From: Orbilia blumenaviensis
Taxonomy: Eukaryota; Ascomycota; Orbiliomycetes; Orbiliales; Orbiliaceae
Reading direction: 5' to 3'
Length of the DNA: 64,000 nt
Assembly: GCA_036872755.1 (NCBI GenBank)
Contig: JAVHNS010000001.1
Span: 682,001 to 746,000, forward strand
Program-made: the position numbers and the translations under genes
Part shown: piece after piece, positions 1 to 12,386 of the stretch
Position numbering within the stretch: the first letter of the stretch is position 1
How the letters are laid out: each line of letters starts with the position of its first letter
Notes under the pieces: generated by a model
Told to the model about the DNA's origin: nothing
Databases searched by the model: none
The model's input: the letters and a program-made list of their open reading frames with translations, nothing else

Positions 1-374
1 TAGGAGACCTTGAGTCCTTTCTTAAGTCTTTGGATGCTTTCTTGGAGTCGTTCGAATTGGAAGTCCCTTTAAGGTTCTTTTTAGAATCCTTGGAGTTTTT
101 CTCGAGGTCTTTCTTTGAATCCTTTTTATTGTTCCTCTTCAAGTCTTTGTCGAGGCCCTCTTTAGAGTTCTTTAGATCTTTTTTCGATCCCTTGGTCTTG
201 ATATCTTTTTGCGATGAGCCTTTCGGATTCTTTTTAGAGAGCTGCGAATCTTTCAATTTCTCCTTTGGACTCTTTCTCGAGTCCTTTAGGTTCTTCTTGG
301 AGTCCTTCTTGAAGCCCTTCGGGTCCTTCTTCGATTTCCCTTGGTCCTTCTGAATACCCTTCGTCAACCCCCCT
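1..374 (-). repeat. Imperfect AAR-AAG-GAY-rich repeat tract, possible tail of the upstream gene
   Basis: On the minus strand this stretch is built of imperfect repeats around AAG-AAG-GAC-TCN, read as Lys-Lys-Asp-Ser units, and the frame is open through position 1 with no stop. Read two bases over, the same repeats give Glu-Glu-Gly units in frame with the 375-1923 gene: a single TGA at 375-377 interrupts that frame, which then stays open to a TAA near 237. Either the gene continues here after a splice or frame change, or this is downstream low-complexity sequence. The left part is outside the window. Confidence 0.5.
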
Positions 375-1923
375 TCAGGCAGCCTCGAGCCTCCCGGGCC
401 CTTCTTCGACGCTTTCGGGTTCCGTTTTCGGTCCTTCTTCGAAGTGCTCGGATCCTCCTTGGGCCTCTCCTCCGAATCCCCCTTCAGAATCCCTAGACTC
501 TTCTTCCAGAACGGGTTCCGGACTTTCTCCTGTGTTCTCGGGAGCTCTGGCTCCTTGAGACTTTTCGACGACTTCTTTATGCCCCTCTTCGGATTCGTCC
601 CCAAATCCTTCGCTGGGCCCTTCTTTCCCTTGCCCAGGCTCTTTTCCAACTTCGTTTGAGATATCAGAGGATCTTCTAGAGACTTCTTCAAGAACTTTAG
701 GCTCAGGCTTTGTCGTAGACTCTTCTTCTGACTCTTCGTTAGAAGTTCCACTTCCACTTTCTTTGGCTCTAGACTCGGTTTCTGACTCGATTTCTTCCAG
801 CTCAACGTCTTTTTCATCCACTTTTGCATCACCTTCGTTGTCCTCCCTTTCAGTTGCCGCTTCTTGCGGATCAAACTGTCGTTGCTGGGCTCCTCTTCTA
901 ACAACCTTTAAATCAAGCTCCAAACCTTCGGTAATAGCTTTTGCTGGAAGAGCAAATATAGTGTCAATATTCACAATCGAAGACGCAAGGCTATCGCCAC
1001 TAGTCGACCGCGAGATCTCGCCTGAGGCGCCAGACTCCGTCGGCCGAATGATAACACTGTCACCGACTGAAAGGTCACCACTCCAACGGACCCTGATACC
1101 TTCGGCACTAACCCTGCGGTGGCCCTTGGAGCGATGGAGAGGGCGATCGAAGCTAGTGCAGCTTCGAGTATGGCGGTTGAGACGAGTCTTTACACCCGAG
1201 TTAGTACGGAGCTGTATCTACCTCCGAAAAACTGAACCATAGGAATTGACTCACATGCAACCAAAGCTCTGCTGCCTTTCTGATACTCTCAGCGGCCTTT
1301 TCGTCGATGTCCTCGCTGTCAGCCAAGCCCTCAACGCCAACTGCAGTCTTCCTTGTTAGGTTCCTGATATGTAACTCGTAACTAGCAATCTTCGCCTCTC
1401 TTGTTCTCTCAACCTTTGCAATGTCCCTTTGTATTTTCCCAATCCGTCGCTCAACTTGGTTAATATTTTTTTCAATCTTGTCAAGCTTCTTATCTAGCTT
1501 CTTCGCAAGCTTCTGCGCTTTGAGAACGGCGCTTGGCTCTGTTCCTAGCTCCTCAAACAACGGAACTAAGACGTCAACCGCCTCGTCCTTCGCATGAAGA
1601 AGCTTTTGTCGTAAAGCTTGGGACCGGCGGATCGCTTTATGTTCTTTATGGGTCAATTTTGAAATCCGCTTTATCGCCCACCACTTCACCCTTCGGATCT
1701 GTATATCCGCTGTATCTCGTCTAACGCCTTGCATACGTTGCACTGGTGGAACTCTTGCTTTTTGCGGACGCTCTGACCGCGGTATTTTCTCCTTTTTAAA
1801 GGTCCCAGAGGGGAGCTTGCGGAGTCTGTATTTGGTTGTATGGTCTTGTATGGACTTGGAAAAGGTGCTAGCAGGACGGGGGGCGCGGGCACTAGGTGTA
1901 AACTGGTAGGGTAGATGGCTCAT
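375..1923 (-). CDS. Charged coiled-coil protein, unknown function
   Basis: Two exons, 1255-1923 and 375-1187, give 493 aa. The 67-nt intron has donor GTGAGT, branch TACTAAC and acceptor AAAG; it joins in phase 0. I do not recognise the family. The first about 110 residues are basic (an early KWWAIKRISK segment). Residues about 115-215 look like a coiled coil, with dense Lys/Glu/Ile/Leu spacing around KLDKKLDKIEKNINQVE. After the intron comes a short ordered-looking stretch (DLSVGDSVIIRP), then a Glu/Gly/Ser-rich acidic tail. The in-frame TGA at 375-377 may not be the true end. The +1 frame, rich in Lys-Lys-Asp-Ser, is open from inside this exon to the window edge, so a further intron or frameshift could continue the gene. 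The start ATG at 1923 is the first in frame. Gene reality is likely; the C-terminus is uncertain. Confidence 0.6.
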
Positions 1924-2989
1924 CTATCAATATTGCAATATCGGTACTAAAGGTTTAGTTAGGAGGCCATGAAGTCCTCGTAACAAAGTAGTGAACTGTG
2001 GTTCGAAGAATGATCGGAATTAAGTATTGCACGTAGTTTGGTAATTAATATAAAGGTATAGGGAGATACGATCGTGTAGTGGCCTGGCGGGAGAAATTGC
2101 TCTGATGGTACCATGGAGACTATTTTATTCATATAGAAATATACATAATATTGTAGACATTCAGTAGTATCAGTGGTTAGTGTAAGGTCGTTTATTTATG
2201 CAAGCTATTATGCACAATAAAAGTCTGACAGCGAGATATACCGACAATCCCAATGAAAGGCAGCGGTAAGCAGCCGTGGATACTATATAGGCTGTATAGC
2301 CCACAAACTAAGCGTAGTTGTTGCTCCCACAGGCTGTCATTTTCCGGTCTCATAACCGCCATTGCTGGGAGGCGCAGTGCAGGCGGAACAAAGCACGCAA
2401 CGCATAGATATGTTGTATTTTGATATGTCCAAATTCGGTATTCTCCCAACAGGGACAGTCTCGTGACTAGGGCTTCCTGCGTTACTTCGTGTCAACCCAA
2501 GGCTGCTGCTCAAGGCTCTGGGGAACGCTAGTTTGGTCCAGTTTCACATCTACAGGATGTCAGAGATCATTATTTCCATCGGAATAATTGTATCATTCAT
2601 TATCTTCATTCCTCGAGCTGGAAAAAAATAAAGCTCGCCCATACCACGACGGGCGTTACACCACCACCAAAGGAAAAAAATGTACAATGGTCTTGAAAAA
2701 AAAAAAGAGGAGGTTATAACACAGATATGAACGCCCATAACGAAGTAGGTTTCAACGTGGAGGATGGTGGGATGACAGGAGACACAAAAGGAAACATTCC
2801 CGAATCCCGGATGAATAATAACGGGATTTCGAAAGGAAGCGGAAGAGGAGACGAAGAATTATATCTGGAGTTCGGATTTCGTGGTTGACGGTTGTGTCAT
2901 ATGAATTCGAGGTATAGGAGTTTTCTTTTGAGAGGTAAAAGAAAGACGAAGAGGCAAAAACAATATCAAAAGGCTCATATATTTATCGT
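1924..2989. other. Intergenic, 1.07 kb
   Basis: This holds the upstream region of the coiled-coil gene (right of 1923) and the 3' flank of RPL11 (left of 2990). There is a short A run at about 2696-2707. I see no supported coding region or RNA gene. Confidence 0.6.
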
Positions 2990-3827
<838 letters not shown>

Positions 3828-4367
3828 TGTGAATGTTGGGTTTGGTGACGGGGCAGGAGGGGAAAGGGTCGGTGTCGATAAAGGTCGAAGATAGGTTGAA
3901 GTTTGCTGGGTTGGAATTCGATGTCGTCGAGATAGCTGGCTGAATACTTCTTTTCGTCAAAATCCAAGTCTGTTGCCATTGAAAGGGTGCCCTAAACCAC
4001 TTTGGGAAACGCAGTCCTCTAGCCAGGGCGATGTGTTGCATCTTAAGTCAACCCAACACATAGCACATCATCGAACAGGTTTCTATTCACGTGATATAGG
4101 GCATGTCGCGCCAAAGCCGGATTTAACGCTTCTTAAACGCCGACTGCGGCTAAACCTGCCAAGTCCTTCCTGGGATCGCGTGAATCAGCCAGCAAATTTC
4201 CCAGAGCTAAGCTGGCCAACATCGCCGTCGCGACTTCCTCAATCAACATCCCCTCCCCGTGCGGCCTCATCCCATCGAGCTCCACCAACCTCCAGCTCTC
4301 TCCTCCCTCCCAGCTCCAACTAAGTAGCTTATCGTTATAGTCCGCGGACTATAAAACACCGTTCATC
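3828..4367. promoter_or_regulatory. Divergent promoter region between RPL11 and Sm B
   Basis: The 540 bp separate two head-to-head housekeeping start codons. The stretch includes a CACGTGA E-box-like site at about 4089 and pyrimidine-rich tracts at about 4235-4320 just ahead of the Sm B start. No further gene is visible. That the two genes share regulation is inferred from geometry only. Confidence 0.5.
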
Positions 4368-5415
4368 ATGGCACACAAACAAGGCAAAATGGTAAGTCCC
4401 AAAGCGCTATAGATATTGAAAGACACGATAGATGTCATGTCTTGTTCAAATCAACGTCAATGTTGACTCCCCCAATCATCCACAAAGAGAGCTCGTCGAG
4501 TCGGGACGGAACACTATGGCTGATACAAGGTAATGATGGATTGTTGGTGCAAAACTTATAGGCAAATCTCGTATGTATACCCATCTCACCCAAGTCGCCC
4601 GACCATCACAATATCAATGGCGACAAAGGAATTGGGTACTAATTCTAGGGGTTATGGACTATAGATCAACTACCGAATGCGCGTTACATTGAACGACAGC
4701 AGACAATTGACCGGTACCCTGCTTGCATTCGACAAGGTACCACTCTTTTAAACATATTCAACCCCAGTTTAATACCATGCTAACTGCTGAGATAGCATAT
4801 GAACATTGTCCTCGCCGACACCGAGGAATTCCGTCGCACAAAGCGCAAAGCCACAAAATCCAACCCCAATGCTCCCACCACCGAAGTCGAGGAAAAGCGT
4901 ACCCTTGGTCTCATCATCCTTCGCGGCATGACAATCGTATCTTTATCAGTTGAAGGTCCACCAACAGAAACTCCAGCATCAAGATTACCTGTTGGTTCAG
5001 GCGCAGGAACATCACAAACACCCATCCAACCAGGTCCTGGTATTGCAAGACCCGCTGGGAGAGGCTTGCCAATCGGTATATCTTCCTTCATCTACACTCT
5101 CATAGATATGACCCCCATTTCAAGGCATATGCTAACGCGTTATGAATCACAGGGATGGGCCAACCACCAACCGGCTTCGGCGCACCCCCAAGCGGTATGC
5201 CAGGAGCCCCTCCAGGCTTCGGAGGGCCCGGTCTCCAAGGTCCAATGCGAACAAACCTTCCACCAGGCATGCCCGCTCCGCCGGCTGGTTTCGGCGCTCC
5301 TCCATCGTTTCCAGGCGGTGGACCACCCGGATTTCAAGGCGGACCGCCTGGTGGACCCATGGGTAGGGGCCAGTATCCGCCTGGCGGTGGGCCCCCTGGT
5401 TTCGGTGGCAGGTAA
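4368..5415 (+). CDS. smb1: Small nuclear ribonucleoprotein-associated protein B (Sm B)
   Basis: Sm B is one of seven Sm proteins forming the ring on U1, U2, U4 and U5 snRNAs. Five exons, 4368-4391, 4562-4570, 4665-4736, 4796-5075 and 5153-5415, give 215 aa. The Sm1 motif spans exons 3-4 (INYRMRVTLND, then LLAFDKHMNIVLADTEEFRR) and the Sm2 motif is TLGLIILRGMTIVSLSVEGP. The C-terminal half is the usual Gly/Pro-rich tail with repeated PPGF/PPGM units. The 9-nt exon 2 (Ala-Asn-Leu) is called because it has a TATAG acceptor and GTATGT donor and restores the three residues that Sm B proteins have between the KM and the (I/D)(N/D)YR motif. Introns carry good branch sites, for example GTACTAAT near 4636 and GCTAAC near 4780. 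Family identity is certain; the micro-exon is likely. Confidence 0.95.
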
Positions 5416-6463
5416 AAGGCACCCGGCAGTTCGCAAGCGTTTGGGGCTGGTGTCTTGCTTTTTATTTCCATTTCTTGTCTGAGAGGGGTGGCGTGATCCT
5501 GGGTAGGTCCGTGGGTCTTTTTATGCATGAAATCTCTTTTTTTCTGTTTTAAAAAGATGATGATAGTGGAGAAGAGATCGAGAAGAATGGCAAAGAAACT
5601 CCGTGTGAAGAATATAGTCAGAGGGGGTCAGTTTTTTCTTTTTAAAAAAACACATTCATACCATGTCATGAAAAACGCGCAAAAAAACATATAGCTAGTG
5701 GAGAAAGAAATTGATCCCTTTCCTTGGTTTTCTTTTTATCCAATGAATCTACGAAGCGATACCTTTTAGGCAAGGTTTCTGACGGTCTTCCTTTGTTTTT
5801 TGTTCGGGGCTCAACCGCGATGGAAGAAAAATGTATACTACTAGTACTGATGACGATGCATTGGACTTGGCAAGCTACAAAACTATGAACGAACCGAGCC
5901 CGAGACTAGCTCTTGGTTGACACGAACCCGGTTTCCCGAGACCTACCAACTTACTAGTGTAACACTATGATCACCGGATATCCGACCATAGAGAAATTTG
6001 ATGTCTGTGACATGTAGTAGTAAATGATATATAGGTATCTATCTATACGCTCGCTCCCTAATGCTAAACACAAGACAAAAGAAGATAACACAAGATCAGA
6101 AAAAGGGAAAAGATAGGTATCCACGAAAGGGTTATGCTACCCAAAATTCCCATAGTCTAAATGATAATTTTTGTTCGCTCGCTCCATCGCATAAAATCAA
6201 TAAAATCAATAAGGCAAAAGCAAAAGGTTGTAAAGTTGTGTGGGATCCCAAGACACTTTTCAGCCTTGGCCATCCCATGTTCCCAGAGTATGCAAAACTC
6301 TCCAGAAACAGTACTCAAAAAGCGCAATACACGGACGTAGAGAAACGTGTATGCTAAGTCTGTAGTCGTAAACCAGCTGCCATCCGTGAATACTCCTGCC
6401 AGTGAGAGAAACCCAACTAAAGAGTAGACCCTCAACCCGATATTCGTGAGGATGTTTTGTTGT
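5416..6463. other. Convergent intergenic region, 1.05 kb
   Basis: This holds the 3' ends of the Sm B gene (+) and the 82-aa gene (-). It is AT-rich with several T-rich tracts (about 5518-5550 and 5630-5650) that suit 3' UTRs. I see no gene. Confidence 0.6.
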
Positions 6464-7005
6464 TTAATAAAAGTCGATACGCCGGATCATGTCACTGCTG
6501 TCTATGAGAAGGGTCATTCTGAAACGAGTAAGAAAGAGCCACCGCATCATTAGAAAAAGACATCATGTGAGAGCATGGATACAAAATCGTGGCGCATCTA
6601 CATACCTCCACCCATCAAACCCTTCCGGTGTCTCACTCCCCATTCTCACCAACCGATGATTCGTGGGTAATTCTGACCTCAATACTTCCTAAAATCAACC
6701 CAAAAAATGAGAAAGAAGCCTGTTAGCAAATGAAATGTTGCCGGAAATAAAGCCCGTCGTTGGTAGATGCACCCGAGGGCAAAATAAACAAACTGATTGA
6801 CGTTCAACAAAATAAAGTGCAAATGCAAGATCCAAAATCTCGCATACAGTTAAACGAGGGAAAACCCAGGGTACCGGGTGGGAACAGAACGTACCCCTGC
6901 TCCCGCTACAGTAGCAGAAGAGTCAAGTAACTTTTTTCCAACAAACCGGTTACGATACTGTTCTTGTTGGTAATGTGGCATGTTCAGAGCATCGCTGGTA
7001 GTCAT
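6464..7005 (-). CDS. Small 82-aa protein, unknown function, three exons
   Basis: Exons 6895-7005, 6606-6688 and 6464-6518 give 82 aa from ATG to TAA, all in phase. Donors are GTACGT and GTATGT; acceptors are TTTTAG and TTTCAG. No exon is long enough to stand out as an open frame, so simple scanning misses it. The protein begins MTTSDALNMPHYQQEQYRNR, has a central LRSELPTNHRLVRMGSETPEG segment and ends SSDMIRRIDFY. It has no signal peptide, membrane segment or obvious low complexity, and its composition looks like a folded small protein. I do not recognise the family. The frame-consistent canonical splice sites across three exons and a start in good context support a real gene. It converges on Sm B. 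Confidence 0.62.
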
Positions 7006-7428
7006 CTTGAATTTAGATCTATAAACGAGAGGATACTGATGTCTTAATAGAAAATTATAGAGGGACTAGGTCCTCGAGAAGTGCGATTTTATGATAAGTT
7101 GCAGGTATAAAAATATTCGTAGGCCTGGAGAAAGAAGAGAAAGAAAAAGAAGAGGAAATTTTGGACCCAAGAATTGTGCAGAAAAGATCTATCGATTCAT
7201 GCGAGCATCTCCGACGTTATATAGTTAGTAAATTATCAGTCAGAACGACAGTAGATATCAGATGGATATCACGATTGATCGCTCAAAAAGTAACATGTTA
7301 ACAGACCAAACTCCAATTGAAACACCAAGAAAACATCATGACAGGTAACACCGTGACATATGCTAAATGTCTCATATTATAAATTAATCTCATAAGTTGA
7401 GAAACGGGAAGACACCGTATACTAGAAA

Positions 7429-7611
7429 TTAACCCTCTTCGGAACGGGAAACAGCGTGAGGGCTCAGAACAACTATGGAAGAATGCGGAATAAGGGTTCC
7501 ACCGGCACGGGATATGCGAGCGGCGGTATTCAAACGGTCGAAGTACCTGACCGTCTTCTAACAGACAAAAAGGAAGGCTAAGAATAAGAAAAGAAATGGA
7601 TGGGGCTTACA
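7429..7611 (-). pseudogene. Possible terminal exon fragment without a start
   Basis: A minus-strand pattern of coding-like sequence, GTAAGC donor at 7610, a 53-nt T-rich intron, TTAG acceptor at 7558 and a 43-codon open frame ending in TAA at 7429. The predicted end contains TVRYFDRLNTAARISRAGG. No in-frame ATG is found upstream before about 7917, so this may be a relic, a last exon whose first exons I could not place, or chance. No function is assigned. Confidence 0.2.
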
Positions 7612-10600
7612 AAATGGACGATCGATCGAAGAGCGTCAAAGCCCCAAGGTTATATTAAAAAAGGTATGGGGCGAGCTAGCCAGGGATCGAAAGACGCTAG
7701 TGTTGGAAGTTGGGGGTATTCACCCAGCCTCTACTGCGTTTTGGTGTTGCAATCTTTTTGGATAGTGGGCTCAAATAAGGTTTCCTGGCGGATTCTTCCG
7801 TCTATTATTCCGTAGTATATAATATCTGATGCTTCTATAGCTAGAGATTGATATCGGGACTGGTAAATGTGGGGCGTGGGATGCCACTTTATATACCCGG
7901 AAAATCCTCAATCCCATCATGCATCATGCATCATATATGCATAACCGACTGGCCATCTCGAATATAACCATAAGGTACTGACGAGTGATAGCAATCCAAT
8001 CATAAGATCTTGTGATAGTGTTCGAGGAGATGCAGATGCAACTTGATGAAATCGTCAAAAACCACATCGATGCTTTCTCATTGGAAGAACATCTTGGGTG
8101 AAAATGAGCTCAGGCCTTCTGCGCTCAGTGGACGCCTAGTCGGATCCCGCGTTAAGAGCAAACTACTGAATGATTCTACACACCCATCCCGAGCTCTGGG
8201 CATTTGCTCAAATGACGATTGTCGGGGTGAATTTACGGTTTCGTGCCCGTCAGCAGTAAGGGTTCTCGATAATGTAACGATACCATTTGAGATCTGTAAC
8301 CTTCGTTATAGATCTTGTCTAACTCCTCGCTGCAGTGTAGGATGTCGAACACCAGACCGAAACTTTACGCTGTAGGGACCCACCAAATTGATTCATCGAT
8401 CGAGAGAGAGTGTTTCGAAGTTTCCGAAGATCGATATCCTTATAGATTATCTCAATTGGTCAACTCTCTCCAGAAACAGGGCCTCCAACGGTCTGGCCAT
8501 GTGAACATTCCGCTTAAAAAACGCAAGAAAAAAACAGGATAACTCGCTCTACCGCCACGACCGATAATTATTCCGTCGACTAGGGAGCTACATTTCTTTC
8601 CCGTCCCTTCAGTCGCTTCTCGATATCCAATCCAACAATAGCGACTCAGGTCCCCTCAAAAGTGGTTTCGGATTCAGGCACTACTTGTGAATGATTGTGC
8701 ATGGCGCTCCGGAATCAATTCTAAAATATGACGTAGTCGGGCCAGTCGCCTGATCAAGCATCTACAACTCCCTGCAGGAGGCCTTAAAAAGAAATACGTA
8801 GGCCTTAGCTCTGCAGCAAAAGTAATTTGAAACGAAACCGCCAAATCCAGAAGTCTGATTGGTGTTCAAATAATTATAAGGCAATTAAGACGTGTCTTAT
8901 ATATCGCGAATAGATGCCATGGTAAGCCGCCCGAAGAATAAAAAGCGAGCTGAATCCTTGTCCCAGTCGGCTCACCTTTCCTGAGTGCTTGTTATTTGAT
9001 CATTGTGGGTGATTTTAGAGCGGGAGGGACGCGGACGGAGGGACGGCTGACAGAGACTAGTCTGTCAGATGGACCCTTTTCCTGATCATACTACACTTCA
9101 TAATATGAAGAGAGAGAGAGAGTAATCATTTTTTCTAGCCTCCTTCTTACAACCCAGTTCCCCGGCAATTGACCGTAAAAGGGTTGGTGCCACCCGAAAG
9201 GACCGGCATCGGGAATGCAGAAGTTGACATGACGGATCAACACTAGACTTGTTGTATTTTTGAACGTTGAGATCACCGTGCGACTAGAGTCCCGAACGCG
9301 AAGCCAGGGATAAGGGAAAAATTGCTTTTCTGGAGCTTGGGTGCACATCTCAGATCTTATGCAGGATAAGATCGAGAATAACGCCATTTTAAGTGATCAG
9401 TCCCGATGCTCTGTCATAAAGCCGTTCGCTTCTGCGGTGTGGCTTAATTTGGGGAGGCAAGGGAGCAGGGTGCGTTCGAGTATTGATTCCTCTCCTCAGC
9501 TAAGCCAGCGTCAACCTTTTTTTCCCGCGTTCCACGAGAGTGGGCTTGGGTCATTCTCACCCGTGGGACGTAATGGGCAAACATTGGACGAATATTTTCG
9601 GGAAAAGCGGTTTTGAAAAACAAATTTGTGAGAGAACGTTCAGTTGGCGATCATTCCCACCTCCTTAACGTTAACTACCTTTCTTAGAGTTTTGTCTCAT
9701 ATTTTAGGTACGGCTCAGCTGTACACTTTACTGCACAATAAGGTACCATGGAATATGTTTTCGTCTCCTTACAGACGATACCATTTCAGGACCTCACTGC
9801 ATTGCAGAGCTAGGTCTGAGCTTTTCGTCGTCTCGAACCCTCGCAGGCAGCAATTTCCCAACGGGACTTTGCCAAGCCAGAAATGAAGCTTACGTCGGTT
9901 CGGAGATGTACGGTCTTCACACTCCGCCCAACCAAAAGCCTGATATTGGCGGGTTCCCAAGTCCGATGCTTGAAGTTGAGATGCAGCTAACGTAGCTAAC
10001 TGGCGACAGACTGTTGAACAATCCGCCATTCCGGATATCAGTGCACCAATATGATAGGGCCAGCGTGCAGAAAGTGCGTGCAGATATCATGGCGCATATG
10101 GCGCATGTTGCATGTTGGCACCTGCAAACTCTTGTGCCGCACACGAACATCCAACCGAACTTGGACCCAAGGTACCACAAATACTAAAGTATGTAAGTGA
10201 AAATGAGCTTCCGGAGACGCGGATTGGAATGCAGCTTGCAAACTAGATCGAGATTAGATTAGTCAAATATTCCTGCTGCATAGATGCGCATAGATCAGTT
10301 TGATTGCGTCAGGTCATGGGATTGCAAGCTTATGATTGACTGGTCGTGTAAATTAAACTGGCGGTTCAGACGTTCTAGACTGCCACCTTGGAAGTTTTTT
10401 TTGGTCAGACGGAAACGGCGAGTCCAGCGGTTGACGGATCCCCATTGATCATGCCGCATTATTTACGGCTATTAGTAATTTGAGAATGTGATATCAAAAG
10501 TCTAAAGTATCAGAGTGGACGAGAAGAGTGATTAGAGGCTATAATACGAAGTCCAGACTGTGACTTGAGCCTTCTATGTGTGTTGATGCTATCCAGAGGA

Positions 10601-11009
10601 CGTCGCTCCAACGCATCAGGACATCACAAGATCCCTGCATAGCAAGTGCGCCGAATGCGGGCACAACCCCGAGGCTCCGGGTGTTAATGGCCAACCTATA
10701 ATCGAGGTGTCTAGACATGTCTTAAAAAGTATCTGAGGTGCTTAGTTGCTGGACTAGTCTGGGCTTAACTTTGGGCTCATGCGCTCATCACTTGCTCTTG
10801 CCCCTTTAGATTTGGGATATTATTCATGACAATGTTAGCCCAGAGTCCATGCACTAATCTGCATAATTACAAGTTGCTCGTCTATCCGAGCATCAACATT
10901 TACGGGATCTGCATTGGTGAGTCTGAGTGAAATCGAACGATCCGCAAGCAAGTTTACTGACTAATTTAGGATAGAGATAATGCATATAATAGTATACTGT
11001 GTCAGCTAG

Positions 11010-11310
11010 TTATATTTCTTGTTCGAGATAGAGGCCGGCGTAGAGACTTGGGGCCCTGTCAATCAACATTGCGCTATTCATGAATTCAGGATTCTCTAAA
11101 ACTAACTCCAACTTCTCGGCATTAGATTCCTTCAAACTTACGAACACATCTTCGGTAGAAATATTCTTCTCCACTTGCAATTGCGATACATCGAAATACC
11201 CGGCATCCTCCGCCAATGCATTTCTCTTACGATGTTCGATTTTAGAATAAGAAAACAAGAATACGTCATGCGGCTTCGGAGACCGAGATCGAGACCTTGA
11301 AGATTAAGAA
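11010..11310 (-). pseudogene. Coding-like fragment, unknown
   Basis: An open frame of roughly 95 codons ends at TAA 11010. It reads an Arg-Ser run, then PKPHDVFLFSYSKIEHRKRN, then AEDAGYFDVSQLQVEKNIST, and ends SLYAGLYLEQEI. Composition is like a real globular protein. No ATG opens it; a CAAG acceptor with a GTAAGT donor about 50 nt upstream suggests it once was, or still is, a last exon. The candidate upstream exon has a stop in the frame that would be needed, so I treat it as a relic. Family not recognised. Confidence 0.28.
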
Positions 11311-12333
11311 CGGCTATAAATGTGAGGTTGAACTTTAAACTTACTTCAAATTTCACGAGAACCAATCAATTCCGGATCCTCTACTCCGGCTTCTCGGACA
11401 CTTCAAGCCCCCCTTTGCGATTGCAACACTCGGACGTCAATACTGGGGTCTTCTTATCTCCGCCACACCCGTTTCTGTCTTATATCTTCCATTCAGGGAC
11501 TATGTGGCTTCCTATATCCTAAATTGGTTGATAATTGGTGGAGTAAACGGGGAATGAGACACATCCGTTGGAATTTCCAACCGAGATGCTTTGGATTCAA
11601 TCGCGCTGTCGGGAAATGGGGCCCAGTAAAGTGGGTCAGTTTCCCTAATCCTTTCAATCTTGATCATGAAAGGGAGATCTGGAGAGTGTGCATATGGAAT
11701 GCAGAGGAACCTGAGGCCAGGATGCCTTGTTTTTTATTGCGGCTTGAGACAAAGGTGGGGCTGTCAACACCGCTTTATCCTTCCCTCGACACGAAACCTC
11801 GAGATTAATGAAAACGGCGACAGCAGAGTAGTAGTGAATATCGTGAGACCGTAGTATCAAGAGTAGGGGGTTCGGAATTAACAGTGCTGGAATGTTGGAT
11901 TTTGTTTAATAGACAACGCAGGAAAACACATAGACTAGTACTATAACGGTGACCATTCTTGCATAACCTAACGACCTTACTTATTCGGCTCAGTGTATGC
12001 TCTCATCTATCGCCGATAAGAAGAGCTAGTGATCATTGATATGTGTATAGTATGTTTGCATGGACAAATGGAGTTAAAAGGGACTTGCAAGGGGATCTTG
12101 AGGACAATGTCACATTCGCCATTTTAATCAAATATCTAGCAGCCTGCAGGCCTGACTTGAGTGAAAGTTATTACTTGCACGGAAAATAACATAATTCACC
12201 GTCAGAAAGATATACGCAAGCATACCTATTATGAACGCATAGCTATGGTTTGACTTCTTCATCTCGAACCGACGGAGACTTGTCAGCTACGAGGGATACA
12301 CGTTAGTGGCTGACTTGAGAACGTGAGAGGGAT

Positions 12334-12382
12334 TCTAGACGTCTAGACCCCCCCCCCCCCCCCCCCCTTTTTTTTTTTTTTT
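12334..12382. repeat. 14-bp perfect palindrome followed by C20 and T15 runs
   Basis: TCTAGACGTCTAGA (12334-12347) is a perfect inverted repeat. It abuts a run of 20 C (12348-12367) and then 15 T (12368-12382). I see no target-site duplication or transposon ends around it. Confidence 0.9.
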
Positions 12383-12386
12383 CTCT

